Shown piece after piece: positions 34,439-43,119 of a DNA stretch of 64,000 nucleotides. The notes under the pieces were generated by a model that worked only from the letters and a program-made list of their open reading frames with translations, did not search any database and was not told the origin of the DNA. A program made the position numbers and the translations under genes. This DNA comes from Burkholderia cepacia (GTDB taxonomy: Bacteria; Pseudomonadota; Gammaproteobacteria; Burkholderiales; Burkholderiaceae), in the NCBI RefSeq assembly GCF_001718835.1, contig NZ_CP013443.1:248001-312000 (forward strand), in the 5' to 3' direction. Within the stretch, counting starts at the first letter, position 1. Each line of letters opens with the position of its first letter.

Positions 34439-34477
34439 GAAAACGCGCATGCGGCCACGCATGCGCGTTTTCTTTTG
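34439..34477 (+). terminator. Rho-independent terminator after the binding-protein gene
   Basis: Perfect 13-bp stem AAACGCGCATGCG / CGCATGCGCGTTT with loop GCCA, followed by TCTTTT. Because it is preceded by AAAA it may also work for the convergent MFS gene. Confidence 0.92.
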
Positions 34478-34497
34478 GGCCGGCGCCAGCCGCGCCG

Positions 34498-35700
34498 TCA
34501 GATCTTCAGCCGCGCGAGCACTTTCGGCGCGACGGCCGCGACGAGCGCCGCGCACAGCGCGACGACGGACAGGCCGATCGTCAGGTTCGCGGCCTGCGCG
34601 ACCGCGCCGATCGCGACCGGACCGAACAGCATGCCGAAATACGCGAGCCCGGCCACGTGCGCGAGCCCTTCGGCCGCGTGGATGCCTTCCACGCGCGCGG
34701 CCGCCGCGAACAGCACCGGCATCATGTTCGCGAGGCCGAGGCCCATCAGCGTGAAGCCGGTCAGCACCGCGGCCGGATACGGCAGCAACAGCGCACCGAT
34801 CATTCCCGCACAGGCGAGCGACGCGCTCGCGAACACGAGCTGCGGCGCGCCGAAGCGGGCGCGCACGGCGTCGCCCGCGAAGCGCGCGATGGCCATCCCG
34901 CCGGAGAACGCGGCGTAGGCGGTGCTCGCGAGCGCGGGGCTCGCCGCGACGACGTCGCGCATGTAGACCGTCGCCCAGTCGTACATCGCGCCTTCGGCGA
35001 TCAGCGCGACGAGCGCGATGCCGCCGAGCATCCACAGGGCGGGCGAGCGCCAGCGGTTGCCGCCGCCGTGCGCGTGTTCGTGGTGCGGCACATGCGGCAG
35101 CACCGACGGGCACGCGGCGACGAGCACTGCGGCGCTGACCGCCGCCGCGAGCGCGAGATGCACGGCCGGCGCCATGCCGGCCGACAGCAGCGCGCCGCCG
35201 GCGGCCGCGCCCGCCATCCCGCCGATGCTGAACATGCCGTGCAGCGACGACATGATCGGTTTGCCGATCGCGATCTCGACCGCGCTGGCCTCGGCGTTCA
35301 TCGCGACGTCGAGCGTGGCCATCGAGAAGCCGAACAGCGCGAGCACGGCCAGCAGCATCCAGTAGTCGGGCACGACGAGAATCAGTGCCGCGCAGGCCGA
35401 CATCACGAGCCCGCCCGCGAGGCACGCGGTGCGCGAGCCGACGCGCGCGATCCAGCGCGCGATGGTCAGCATCGCGGCGATCGAGCCGACGGCGACCGCG
35501 AACAGCGCGATCGACAGCAGCCCGGGGCTCAGCGCGAACTTGTCGCGCACGGTCGGCACATGCACGCCCCAGGACGCGAACATCATGCCGGCGACGAAGA
35601 ACAGCGCCATCGACGCGGTGCGTGCGCGCTGGCGAACGGGGAGCGAAAGGGCGCGGTGCGCGGCGGGCGCGGCCGCGAGGTCGGGGGAGGATTCGGACAC
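34498..35700 (-). CDS. MFS transporter, YbjJ-like
   Basis: A 400-residue inner-membrane carrier with 12 predicted helices. The first helices (SMALFFVAGMMFASWGVHVPTVRDKFALSPGLLSIALFAVAVGS) and the DVAMNAEASAVE and SSLHGMFSIGGMAGA segments resemble the YbjJ/FucP-like branch of the major facilitator superfamily. Substrate unknown. The GTG at 35700 is taken; upstream in-frame codons to 35991 would overlap the divergent gene and encode no membrane segment. Confidence 0.85.
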   Translation of the reverse strand: MSESSPDLAAAPAAHRALSLPVRQRARTASMALFFVAGMMFASWGVHVPTVRDKFALSPGLLSIALFAVAVGSIAAMLTIARWIARVGSRTACLAGGLVMSACAALILVVPDYWMLLAVLALFGFSMATLDVAMNAEASAVEIAIGKPIMSSLHGMFSIGGMAGAAAGGALLSAGMAPAVHLALAAAVSAAVLVAACPSVLPHVPHHEHAHGGGNRWRSPALWMLGGIALVALIAEGAMYDWATVYMRDVVAASPALASTAYAAFSGGMAIARFAGDAVRARFGAPQLVFASASLACAGMIGALLLPYPAAVLTGFTLMGLGLANMMPVLFAAAARVEGIHAAEGLAHVAGLAYFGMLFGPVAIGAVAQAANLTIGLSVVALCAALVAAVAPKVLARLKI

Positions 35701-35864
35701 GTCAAGCTCTGCAGAGGAAAAATGATCGAACGCCCGAGACGTCGATCGGGATTCGTCCGATTCTATCGAACCGCTTACGATTTCGCTGGCGCGGTGCTTG
35801 TCACGAGTAACATCGATCCACCGCGGCGCGCACGATGCGCCGCTTTTCGACCGCAGGAGTCCTC

Positions 35865-36524
35865 TTGAACATCGATCCCGCTCTCGCCCTGCATCTGCTG
35901 CACCGCTGCGCGCTCGGCACGCTCGCCACCCATGCGCGCGATCCGCAGGGCTTCCCGTATCCGACGGTCGTTCCGTTTGCACCCGATGCAAGCCATCGTC
36001 CGGTGATCCTCGTGAGCAGCCTCGCGGAGCACACGCGCAACCTGGCCGCCGATCCGCGCGCGGGCTTCCTCGTCGTCGACGCCCCCGGCGGCGACGTGCT
36101 GAACGCCGAGCGCGCGACGCTGCTCGGCCGGTTCGTGCCGCTCGGCGACGATCCGCACGTCACCGCGCGCTACTTGCGCTACGAGCCGGACGCCGCACGC
36201 TTTCTGGCGCTCGGCGATTTCACGTTCTGGGCGCTCGACATCGAGCGGCTGCGCTACATCGGCGGTTTCGGGCGCATGGGCTGGGTCGACGGCACGGCGC
36301 TCGACCCGCGGGCGCCGCTCGCCTTCGACGAGGAACAGGCGTTATGGGACGCGTACGACGCCGCCGACGTGCGTCGCGCCGGGCTCGAATTGCTCGGCGT
36401 CGATCGTCACGGCGCCGACTGGCGGCACGACGGCCGGCGGATCCGCACCGCGTTCGACGCGCCGCAGACGGACACCGGCGCGCTGCGCACGCAACTGGTT
36501 GCATGCGCGCAACGTGTGGCGTGA
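35865..36524 (+). CDS. HugZ-like pyridoxamine 5'-phosphate oxidase-fold protein
   Basis: A 219-residue protein. The N-terminal split-barrel FMN/heme-binding domain (about 1-140) has GTLATHARDPQGFPYPTVVPFAPD, SSLAEHTRNLAADPRAGFLV and FGRMGWVDG. The C-terminal DUF2470-like domain (about 145-215) has GVDRHGADWRHDGRRIRTAFDAP. This two-domain layout is that of HugZ-type heme utilisation/oxygenase proteins, though no heme transport genes are close. TTG start with AGGAG five bases upstream; an ATG at 35835 lacks a site. Divergent from the MFS gene. Confidence 0.85.
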   Translation: MNIDPALALHLLHRCALGTLATHARDPQGFPYPTVVPFAPDASHRPVILVSSLAEHTRNLAADPRAGFLVVDAPGGDVLNAERATLLGRFVPLGDDPHVTARYLRYEPDAARFLALGDFTFWALDIERLRYIGGFGRMGWVDGTALDPRAPLAFDEEQALWDAYDAADVRRAGLELLGVDRHGADWRHDGRRIRTAFDAPQTDTGALRTQLVACAQRVA

Positions 36525-36878
36525 CGTCGCGGGCGTCGATTGTTTATTCCGTTGACTATACAAGTCGATTTTTCCGATCCTGTCGTCCGATGAAAGCTTC
36601 TATTTTTCTGAATGCAGGGTAATTGCGTATGCTGAAAGTCTTAATAGTCGCCAGCTTTTGTCCTAATCTCGCTGTAAGGACATGGAAAATTGAGAAATGG
36701 CCGCGACGACGCAAAATGACCCGGCCGAATGGCAATTCAACTCGGGATTTTCATTGAGTCCGCTTCATTCAATTCCGTTTTGTGTTAATCTCTGCCTTCG
36801 AAAATCCGAGGCACATATATTTCATGAATGGTGAGCTGGCTGCAGACCGGCGCCATTGGTCAGATAGAAAGGGAAACT
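36525..36878. other. AT-rich non-coding region upstream of the second H-NS-like gene
   Basis: About 350 bp with markedly lower GC than its neighbours. A 6-bp inverted repeat TGTCCT-N12-AGGACA lies at 36659-36682. AT-rich DNA of this kind is what H-NS proteins bind, so autoregulation is plausible. No gene is seen. Confidence 0.5.
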
Positions 36879-37172
36879 ATGTCTTCTTACAAGGACCTGC
36901 TGGCCCAGCGGGAGAAGCTGGAGAAGCAAATCGAAGAAGCGAAGTCGCGTGAATACGCTGAAGTGCTGAATGACGTGAAGCAGAAAATTGCCGACTACGG
37001 CTTTTCGCTCGCCGAACTCGGTCTCAGCCGCGCGAAGGCAGGCAAGGTCGGCCGTCCGCGCGCCGGCGTCGCCGCGAAATACCGCGATCCGGAAACGGGC
37101 GCGACGTGGTCGGGCCGCGGCAAGCCGCCGCGCTGGATCGCGGGCAAGAACCGCGAGCAGTTTGCAATCTGA
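36879..37172 (+). CDS. H-NS family nucleoid-associated protein (paralogue 2)
   Basis: A 97-residue H-NS-like protein: charged coiled coil LLAQREKLEKQIEEAKSREY at the N-terminus, and DNA-binding motif YRDPETGATWSGRGKPPRWI near the C-terminus. It shares the domain order and almost the entire C-terminal motif with the protein at 2448-2744, while the coiled coils differ, so the two might form separate or mixed dimers. ATG at 36879 behind GAAAGGGAAACT; upstream residues are not H-NS-like. Confidence 0.92.
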   Translation: MSSYKDLLAQREKLEKQIEEAKSREYAEVLNDVKQKIADYGFSLAELGLSRAKAGKVGRPRAGVAAKYRDPETGATWSGRGKPPRWIAGKNREQFAI

Positions 37173-37407
37173 GCGCCTGTTCGACAGCCTCGCGCTGAAA
37201 GGCCGCGTGTCCTTGACTGGAGCGCGGCCTTTTGTTTTGGCTGCCGCCGGCGCCCGCCGGCTGTCACGAAAATGTCACGATCGGTGTGAATGGAAATACG
37301 ACCTGTTCGCATAAGCGATTGATTTAAATAAGAAATTTGGGGTTATCGGAATGGCGTGCAACGCGCCTTGGTAGAATCCGATATCACATCTCGTTATCTC
37401 ATATTTC

Positions 37408-38574
37408 ATGTCCACGTTTTCCGGCGACGCGCAGAGCGCAGATAAGCACGCGGTTGCACGCAAGAGCACGTTCGTCAGTATTGTGCTGAATGTCGTGCTC
37501 GCAACATTTCAGATCGTCGTCGGCGCGATTGCGCATTCGCAAGCATTGATTGCCGACGGGGTGCATTCGATTTCCGATTTGATCTCGGATTTTGTCGTGC
37601 TGGTTGCGAATCGGCATAGCGGCGCATCGCCGGACGCCGACCACAATTACGGGCACAGCCGCTACGAGACCGTCGCGTCGCTGTTTCTCGGCGCAATCCT
37701 GATTGCAGTCGGCGTCGGCATGCTGTGGCGGGCCGGCGACCGTCTCGTGCATCTCGAGGACATTCCGCCCGTGCATTTCAGTGCGCTGGTCGTCGCGCTG
37801 ACGGTGCTCGTGTCGAAAGAGGCGCTGTTTCGCTACATGCTGCGCGAAGCACGGCGCGTGCGCTCGGCGATGCTCGTCGCGAATGCATGGCATGCGCGTT
37901 CGGATGCGGCCTCGTCGCTCGTCGTCGCGATCGGCATCGTCGGCAGCCTGGCCGGTGTGCGGCTGCTCGATCCGATCGCGGCGGCGATCGTCGGCTTCAT
38001 GGTCGCGCGCATGGGCTGGACGTTCGGCTATGACGCGTTGCAGGACCTGTCGGATCGCGCACTCGACACCACCGACACGGCCGAGATTCGCGCGCTGCTC
38101 GCCGCGACGCCGGGCGTGCGTGACGTGCACGACCTGCGCACGCGCAAGATGGGCGACGCGGCGCTCGTCGACGCGCACATCCTCGTCGATCCGATGATCT
38201 CCGTCTCCGAAGGGCATTACATCGCGGAAACCGCACGTGCACGCGTGCTGCGCGACCCGCGCGTGCTCGACGCGCTGATCCACGTCGACCCCGAGAACGA
38301 TGCGGCGCGCCGTCCGGCACTCGCGCTGCCGCCGCGCGGCGAGATCGCGGCGCGGCTCGAGGCCGCGCTCGCGCAGCGCGGCCTGCGCGCCGACACGGTG
38401 AATCTCCACTACCTGAGCACGGGGCTCGAGATCGACGTGACGCTCGCGGCCGATCCGCACGCAAGCGCCGATGCCGACGCGGCGCTTGCCGAGCGGCTCG
38501 ACGTCGGCGCGCTGGCGCGCCAGTTCGGCGCGCGCCGGATCGGCTTCACGCGGGCGGTGCCGGAGCGTCCATGA
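37408..38574 (+). CDS. Cation diffusion facilitator family exporter
   Basis: A 388-residue metal/proton antiporter of the inner membrane. Six helices lie in the first 215 residues. The metal-site motif DGVHSISD in helix 2 and HARSDAASS in helix 5 give the Asp/His tetrad typical of Zn/Co/Fe-transporting CDF proteins. The C-terminal cytoplasmic domain (220-300) has the ferredoxin-like fold, followed by an extra 85 residues similar to a second such domain. It is likely to export divalent cations. Confidence 0.92.
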   Translation: MSTFSGDAQSADKHAVARKSTFVSIVLNVVLATFQIVVGAIAHSQALIADGVHSISDLISDFVVLVANRHSGASPDADHNYGHSRYETVASLFLGAILIAVGVGMLWRAGDRLVHLEDIPPVHFSALVVALTVLVSKEALFRYMLREARRVRSAMLVANAWHARSDAASSLVVAIGIVGSLAGVRLLDPIAAAIVGFMVARMGWTFGYDALQDLSDRALDTTDTAEIRALLAATPGVRDVHDLRTRKMGDAALVDAHILVDPMISVSEGHYIAETARARVLRDPRVLDALIHVDPENDAARRPALALPPRGEIAARLEAALAQRGLRADTVNLHYLSTGLEIDVTLAADPHASADADAALAERLDVGALARQFGARRIGFTRAVPERP

Positions 38575-38591
38575 CGGGGAGCGGTTCGCGC

Positions 38592-39062
38592 TTAGAGCGG
38601 CAACTGCGTGTCGAACTTGATCTCGCGCAGCACGACACTCGTGCGCACTTGCGACACGGCGGGGATCTTGAAGATGCGCTCGTGCAGGAACACGTCGTAG
38701 GCCTTGATGTCCGGCGCGACGATCTTGAGGATGTAATCGGCCTCGCCGGTCGTGCTGTAGCACTCGGTGACTTCCGGGCAGGTCGCGATCTCGCGCTCGA
38801 ACTGCTCGACGCCGCCTTCGTTGTGGCGCGTCAGGTGCACGTGCGCGAGCGCGCACACGTGCAGGCCGAGTTTCTCGCGATCGAGCAGCGCCGTGTAGCG
38901 CTGGATCACGCCCGACTGTTCCATGTCCTTGATGCGGCGCCAGCACGGCGTGCTCGACAGGCCGACCTGGTCGGAAATTTCCTGAACGGAACGGCGCGCG
39001 TCGAGCTGCAACAGGCGAAGGATTTTTTGCGAAAAGGAATCGAGCGTCACCTGCGCCTCCAT
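38592..39062 (-). CDS. Lrp/AsnC family transcriptional regulator
   Basis: A 156-residue regulator. N-terminal helix-turn-helix (LDSFSQKILRLLQLDARRSVQEISDQVGLSSTPCWRRIKDMEQSGVI) and C-terminal RAM domain (about 75-150) with ECYSTTGEADYILKIVAPDIKAYD for effector binding and octamer formation. It may sense an amino acid. Convergent with the CDF gene; the promoter faces the exonuclease gene region. Confidence 0.95.
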   Translation of the reverse strand: MEAQVTLDSFSQKILRLLQLDARRSVQEISDQVGLSSTPCWRRIKDMEQSGVIQRYTALLDREKLGLHVCALAHVHLTRHNEGGVEQFEREIATCPEVTECYSTTGEADYILKIVAPDIKAYDVFLHERIFKIPAVSQVRTSVVLREIKFDTQLPL

Positions 39063-39141
39063 GCGGCAGCAACAACATGCTGAATGTTAGAGGGCCGGGA
39101 AAGGAAAGGCAATCTGGCGTCGCGTTGCTGAGCGAGATTCG

Positions 39142-39801
39142 CTAATTTGCTCGTGGATCCGTGGGGTTTTGTCCCGCCCCCGCGTTTTCCGACCGATCGG
39201 TGTCCGACACCGCGAGGCCCGCGAGCGCGGCCTGCTGGCGGCGCAGGTCGGCGAGCATGTTGCAGAACAGCGCGCCTTGCTCGATCGCGTCGTCGAGCGC
39301 GACGTGCGTGTGCGGATGGTCGTCGAACCAGTGCTTCGGAAAGCGCGGCTTGATCGCCTTGCGGTACGGCAGGCCCGTCATCGCGAACGCGAGCGTCTTG
39401 ATGTCGAGCGCGGACCACGAGAACGGGCAGCGCCCGGCGAAGCGCATCATGTACCAGAACATGAACGTGAAGTCGAAGCCGGCCGGCATCGCGACGAACA
39501 CCGGCTTGCCGGGCAGCGCCTCGACCCAGTCGACGTACGCGACGAGCGCCGCCTCGGGCGCCTGCAGGTCGCGGCGGCACGCGGCCCATGCTTCGGGCTC
39601 GGTCTTCCACCATGCTTCCTGAACCGGGTGCGCGTGCGCGCCCGGCAGCGTCTCGAGGTTGGCCGAGAAGGTTGCGATCAGCTGCTTGTCCTCGGTATAG
39701 GCGGCCGACGCGAAGCTCAGCATCGAGTGCGGGCCGGGAATCGGGCCGTCGGCCTCGACGTCGGTGCTGACGTAGATTTCCGGGATGGCGGTCTGGTTCA
39801 T
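39142..39801 (-). CDS. 3'-5' exonuclease family (RNase H-like DEDD) protein
   Basis: A 219-residue protein with the DEDD exonuclease pattern: STDVEADGP (Asp/Glu pair) at the start, an internal AMPAGFDFTFMFWY segment, and HVALDDAIEQGALF (Asp with conserved His) near the end. Residues after 195 are unstructured. It overlaps the stop of the upstream metallo-hydrolase by 4 bp (ATGA), so the two are co-translated. Substrate (DNA or RNA) unknown. Confidence 0.85.
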   Translation of the reverse strand: MNQTAIPEIYVSTDVEADGPIPGPHSMLSFASAAYTEDKQLIATFSANLETLPGAHAHPVQEAWWKTEPEAWAACRRDLQAPEAALVAYVDWVEALPGKPVFVAMPAGFDFTFMFWYMMRFAGRCPFSWSALDIKTLAFAMTGLPYRKAIKPRFPKHWFDDHPHTHVALDDAIEQGALFCNMLADLRRQQAALAGLAVSDTDRSENAGAGQNPTDPRAN

Positions 39802-40442
39802 CCGAATGCCTTGTCGGACACGAACGGGTTCGTGCGGCGCTCGTCGCCGAACGTCGACACCGGGCCGTGGCCCGGCACGAACGTCACGTCGTCGCCGAGC
39901 GGCCACAGCTTCTCCTTGATCGAGCGGACGAGATCCTCGTGATTGCCGCGCGGGAAATCGGTGCGGCCGATCGAGCCGGCGAACAGCACGTCGCCGACGA
40001 TCGCGACGCGATGCGCGCGGCTGAAGAACACGACGTGGCCCGGCGTGTGGCCCGGGCAGTGATAGACCTCGAGCGTCTCGTCGCCGAACTGCACGGTGTC
40101 GCCGTCGTTCAGCCAGTGATCCGGCTCGAAGGTTTCGGCAGCCGGAAAGCCGAAGCGCTCGCTCTGCATCGGCAGCTTCTCGATCCAGAAGCGTTCTTCT
40201 TCCTGCGGCCCCTCGATCGGCACGCCGTAGTGCGTCGCGAGCGTCTTCGCGCCCGCGCAGTGATCGATGTGCCCGTGCGTGAGCAGCACCTTCTCGACCT
40301 GCACGTTCTGCCGCGCGACTTCCTGCTGGATCCGGTCGAGGTCGCCGCCCGGATCGACGACGGCGGCGCGGCCCGTTTTCTCGCAGACGAGCAGCGAGCA
40401 GTTCTGCTGGAACGGCGTGACCGGAATGAGCGTGACTTTCAT
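39798..40442 (-). CDS. MBL-fold metallo-hydrolase, glyoxalase II-like
   Basis: A 214-residue zinc hydrolase. The HxHxDH motif is seen in LLTHGHIDHCAGA, followed by CPGHTPGHV and GDVLFAGSIGRTDFPRG, the further metal ligands of the YcbL/GloB-like branch. It probably hydrolyses a thioester such as S-lactoylglutathione. ATG at 40442 with MKVTLIPVTPFQQNC is the usual family start. First gene of a two-gene unit with the exonuclease. Confidence 0.92.
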   Translation of the reverse strand: MKVTLIPVTPFQQNCSLLVCEKTGRAAVVDPGGDLDRIQQEVARQNVQVEKVLLTHGHIDHCAGAKTLATHYGVPIEGPQEEERFWIEKLPMQSERFGFPAAETFEPDHWLNDGDTVQFGDETLEVYHCPGHTPGHVVFFSRAHRVAIVGDVLFAGSIGRTDFPRGNHEDLVRSIKEKLWPLGDDVTFVPGHGPVSTFGDERRTNPFVSDKAFG

Positions 40443-40586
40443 GGAGGCACCGGCGGGTTGAAAGGTCCGATTGTACCGGGCGAACACGCGGCCGGTCGGC
40501 CGCGCCGCGTAGGCCGTGCGATGCGCTCGCGGGCATGCCGATTGTTACGGCCATGGCGAGAATCGATGGTGCGCCGACGGCGGTTT

Positions 40587-40615
40587 TCGAGACACGTTTT
40601 TGAATTCTGTATAAT
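40587..40615 (+). promoter_or_regulatory. Sigma-70 promoter ahead of the structured leader
   Basis: TCGAGA, 17 bp, then a perfect TATAAT at 40610-40615. Transcription would start near 40622, about 30 bp before the first hairpin and 450 bp before rlpA. Confidence 0.65.
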
Positions 40616-40650
40616 GGCGCGCATCCTGCGTGAAATTTACGCAATCCGCT

Positions 40651-40777
40651 GGTGTTCGAACCCCGATTGACACGGGGTCATGAGCACCGTCAAGCATCAG
40701 CCGCCGGGGAGTCCGGCGGTGTATCCAGCACCGAGCATTCGGTGCTCACGTCTTGTCCGGCCGGGCGCTGCGCGCCC
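40651..40777 (+). ncRNA. Candidate structured RNA: four consecutive hairpins
   Basis: Hairpin 1 is GGTG/CACC enclosing ACCCCG-N7-CGGGGT (40651-40688). Hairpin 2 is CCGCCGG-ggagt-CCGGCGG (40701-40719). Hairpin 3 is AGCACCGA-gcat-TCGGTGCT (40727-40746). Hairpin 4 is GGGCGC-tgc-GCGCCC (40763-40777). All stems are perfect apart from internal loops in hairpin 1. They directly follow a promoter and precede rlpA, so this is either an independent small RNA or a regulatory leader. I do not recognise a known riboswitch or RNA family. Confidence 0.5.
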
Positions 40778-41075
40778 GCCTGCGGCCCTGCTGCCGCGCC
40801 GCCGGATGAGGCCTGTGCCGCCGTTCCTGTGCGTCGGTCGTTTCGACGCGCGCGAACGTGAAAGCCATGTTCGATGGCGGCATGTGGGGTCTGGTCAGGC
40901 TGTTGGGGACAGGTTGCGCCAGACGTGAAAGCTAATCAGGACGGTTGCGGCATAGACGAAAGCCGCGCCCATGCTAGCCGCCTGCTCGCATCCGAGCGGG
41001 GCGTGCACGCATTTGCCGTCCGGGCCGTATAGCAATGTCGTGAAGACGCGGCCCGAACCAGAAGGCGACACGTCG

Positions 41076-41681
41076 ATGAAATTTCGATTTCCGAGCCGAT
41101 TCGGAACTTTGGCTGTATTTTTCGCGTTGACGGGCTGTGCGGTGCCACCCAGCCAGACCACCGGGAGCGCGAACCAGAAGAACGCGGTCAGGACGACCGC
41201 CGCCGCAGGCGCGGACAACAGCGTGCAACTGAATTTCGATTCCGCACTGGCGTCGATGCCGGCCGCCGACAGCAAGGAAGCCAAGGGCGCGTCGCTCGCC
41301 GATGCGCAGCCGATCGACGGCGCCGACGTATCCGACTTCCGCCAGACGGGCCGCGCGTCGTGGTACGGGCGCGATTTCCACGGCCGCCGCACCGCGAACG
41401 GCGAACGCTTCAACATGAACGCGCTCACCGCCGCGCACCGCACGCTGCCGCTGTCGTCGTACATCAAGGTGACGAATGCGTCGTCCGGCAAGTGGGTCGT
41501 CGTGAAGGTCAACGATCGCGGGCCGTTCAAGCGCGGCCGCGTGCTAGACCTGTCGTATGCCGCCGCGAAGATGATCGGCCTCGTGCACGCCGGCACGGGC
41601 CGCGTGAAGATCGAAGGGCTGTCGCCGCAGGAAGCGCGCGAGGCACGCGACGAAATGTTCGCGTCGGTCTCGACGAAGTAA
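41076..41681 (+). CDS. rlpA: Septal ring lytic transglycosylase RlpA
   Basis: A 201-residue lipoprotein: signal peptide with lipobox LTGC, then a linker of about 70 residues. The double-psi beta-barrel is at about 90-180: GRASWYGRDFHGRRTANGERFNMNALTAAHRTLPL...VKVNDRGPF, with the catalytic Glu/Asp/His set of RlpA. It cleaves glycan strands lacking stem peptides at the division site. The SPOR domain of longer RlpA proteins is absent. ATG at 41076 was chosen because the signal peptide starts there. Confidence 0.9.
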   Translation: MKFRFPSRFGTLAVFFALTGCAVPPSQTTGSANQKNAVRTTAAAGADNSVQLNFDSALASMPAADSKEAKGASLADAQPIDGADVSDFRQTGRASWYGRDFHGRRTANGERFNMNALTAAHRTLPLSSYIKVTNASSGKWVVVKVNDRGPFKRGRVLDLSYAAAKMIGLVHAGTGRVKIEGLSPQEAREARDEMFASVSTK

Positions 41682-41711
41682 CGCGACGGCTCCCGCTGCC
41701 GCCAGCGGGCC

Positions 41712-41750
41712 AAACGACAAAGGGCTGCCATCGGCAGCCCTTTGTCGTTT
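41712..41750. terminator. Bidirectional terminator between rlpA and rsmI
   Basis: A perfect 18-bp stem, left arm beginning AAACGACAAAGGGC and ending at a 3-base ATC loop, right arm ending TTTGTCGTTT. Being A-flanked on one side and T-flanked on the other, it can serve both convergent genes. Confidence 0.9.
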
Positions 41751-41765
41751 CCGCGGCGCCGCCGC

Positions 41766-42644
41766 TCAACCGTCCTTCAGCGCGAGCGCACGCGCATACA
41801 GCGCGTTGCGCGACGCGCCCGTCAGCGCGGCCGCGAGCTTCGCCGCACTCTTCACCGGCACCTCTTCCAGCAGCAGCCTGAGCAGCGCGTCGTGCGCGGT
41901 GTCGTCGGCTTCGCCGCTCGTCGCCGGTGCGCCTTCGACGACCAGCACGAATTCGCCGCGCTGCCGGTTCGCATCGCCGGCGAGCCAGGTCTGTCCTTCG
42001 GCCAGGGTGCCCTGGAACAGCTGCTCGTGTAGCTTGGTGAGTTCGCGCGCGATCAGCAGCCGGCGCGCGGGGCCGAATGCATCGGCGAGCGCGGCGACGG
42101 TTTCGGCGATCCGGTGGGGTGCCTCGTAGAACACCAGCGCATACGGGTGCGCGGCGAGCGCCTGGAGCGCGGTCGCGCGCTGCCTGGCCTTCGGCGGCAG
42201 GAAGCCCGCGAACGTGAACGCGCCGGCCCAGTCGCCGGCCACGCTCAGCGCGGTCACCGCCGCGCTCGCGCCCGGCAGCGGGATCACGGCGAAGCCGGCG
42301 GCGCGCACCGCGTCGACGAGCCGCGCGCCGGGGTCCGAGATGCCGGGCGTGCCGGCGTCCGATACGTAGGCCACGCGTTCGCCGCCGCGCAGCAGTTCGA
42401 TCACGCGCTGCGCGGCTTCGCGTTCGTTGTGCTCGTGCACGGCGACGAGCGGCTTCGACATCCCGTAGCGGGCGAGCAGCTGGCCCGTGTTGCGGGTGTC
42501 TTCGGCCGCGATGCGGTCGGCGAGGCCGAGCACGTGCAGCGCGCGCAGCGTGATGTCGGCGGTGTTGCCGATCGGCGTGGCGACCACGTAGAGCGCGGCT
42601 TCCGGGTAGTGCTGCGTTTGCGCGAGTTCGAGGAGGGCAGTCAT
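41766..42644 (-). CDS. rsmI: 16S rRNA (cytidine-1402 2'-O) methyltransferase RsmI
   Basis: A 292-residue SAM-dependent tetrapyrrole-methylase-fold enzyme that methylates C1402 of 16S rRNA. Start region ALYVVATPIGNTADITLRALHVLGLADRIAAEDTRNTGQLL, then YVSDAGTPGISDPGARLV, IPLPGASA and the F-x-GFLPPK element are family hallmarks. The usual start MTALLELAQ is at 42644. The frame stays open for 112 further codons, overlapping yraN, without similarity. Divergent from yraN as in E. coli. Confidence 0.96.
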   Translation of the reverse strand: MTALLELAQTQHYPEAALYVVATPIGNTADITLRALHVLGLADRIAAEDTRNTGQLLARYGMSKPLVAVHEHNEREAAQRVIELLRGGERVAYVSDAGTPGISDPGARLVDAVRAAGFAVIPLPGASAAVTALSVAGDWAGAFTFAGFLPPKARQRATALQALAAHPYALVFYEAPHRIAETVAALADAFGPARRLLIARELTKLHEQLFQGTLAEGQTWLAGDANRQRGEFVLVVEGAPATSGEADDTAHDALLRLLLEEVPVKSAAKLAAALTGASRNALYARALALKDG

Positions 42645-42690
42645 GGCAGGCAATGCGCGCAATCGCGGCGCAAGCGGAACAAGGACGGCA

Positions 42691-43119
42691 TTGTGCCACG
42701 CGGCGCCGGCGCGGCCGGGCGACGGGCGCGGTTTGCCGCGTGCGGGCGACAACTTTTCCGGCGCGGCGCGATCCAAGCCGGTCGGCGCGGCGTTCGAGCA
42801 GCGGGCACGGCAGTTTCTCGAACGCCGTGGCCTCGTGTTCGTCGCGGCGAACGTGACGATGCGCGGCGGCGAGCTCGATCTCGTGATGCGCGAGGCCGAC
42901 GGCATGCTCGTGTTCGTCGAGGTGCGCGCGCGGCGCAGCGTCCGGCATGGCGGCGCGGCCGCGAGTGTCGGCTGGCGCAAGCGGCGGCGCCTGGTGGCGG
43001 CCGCGCTGCAGTTCTGGGCGCGGCACGGCGCCGGTGCCGCGTGCCGCTTCGACGTCGTCGCGTTCGAGGCCGGGCGGCTCGTATGGCTGCGCGACGCATT
43101 TCGTGCCGACGAGGCGTAG
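42691..43119 (+). CDS. yraN: UPF0102 (YraN) family nuclease-fold protein
   Basis: A 142-residue protein. AFEQRARQFLERRGLVFVAANVTMRGGELDLVMREADGMLVFVEVRAR carries the G-E-(I/L)-D-L...F-V-E-V-K/R endonuclease-like core. The TTG at 42691 is preferred because AAGGA lies five bases upstream. An ATG at 42643 is also in frame and would overlap the divergent rsmI start codon. First gene of the yraN-diaA-dolP-cytochrome cluster. Confidence 0.88.
   Translation: MCHAAPARPGDGRGLPRAGDNFSGAARSKPVGAAFEQRARQFLERRGLVFVAANVTMRGGELDLVMREADGMLVFVEVRARRSVRHGGAAASVGWRKRRRLVAAALQFWARHGAGAACRFDVVAFEAGRLVWLRDAFRADEA

Larger units (their letters stand above)
40443..41075. other. Long non-coding stretch upstream of rlpA
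   Basis: About 630 bp between the metallo-hydrolase and rlpA. It holds a strong TATAAT promoter and a series of four stable hairpins (listed separately). Small frames at 40652-40861 and 40680-40928 have no protein-like composition. Confidence 0.6.

Noticed and set aside
40652..40928. Two small plus-strand frames upstream of rlpA
   Set aside because: Arg/Pro-rich, no ribosome-binding site and they overlap the hairpin series; treated as non-coding.
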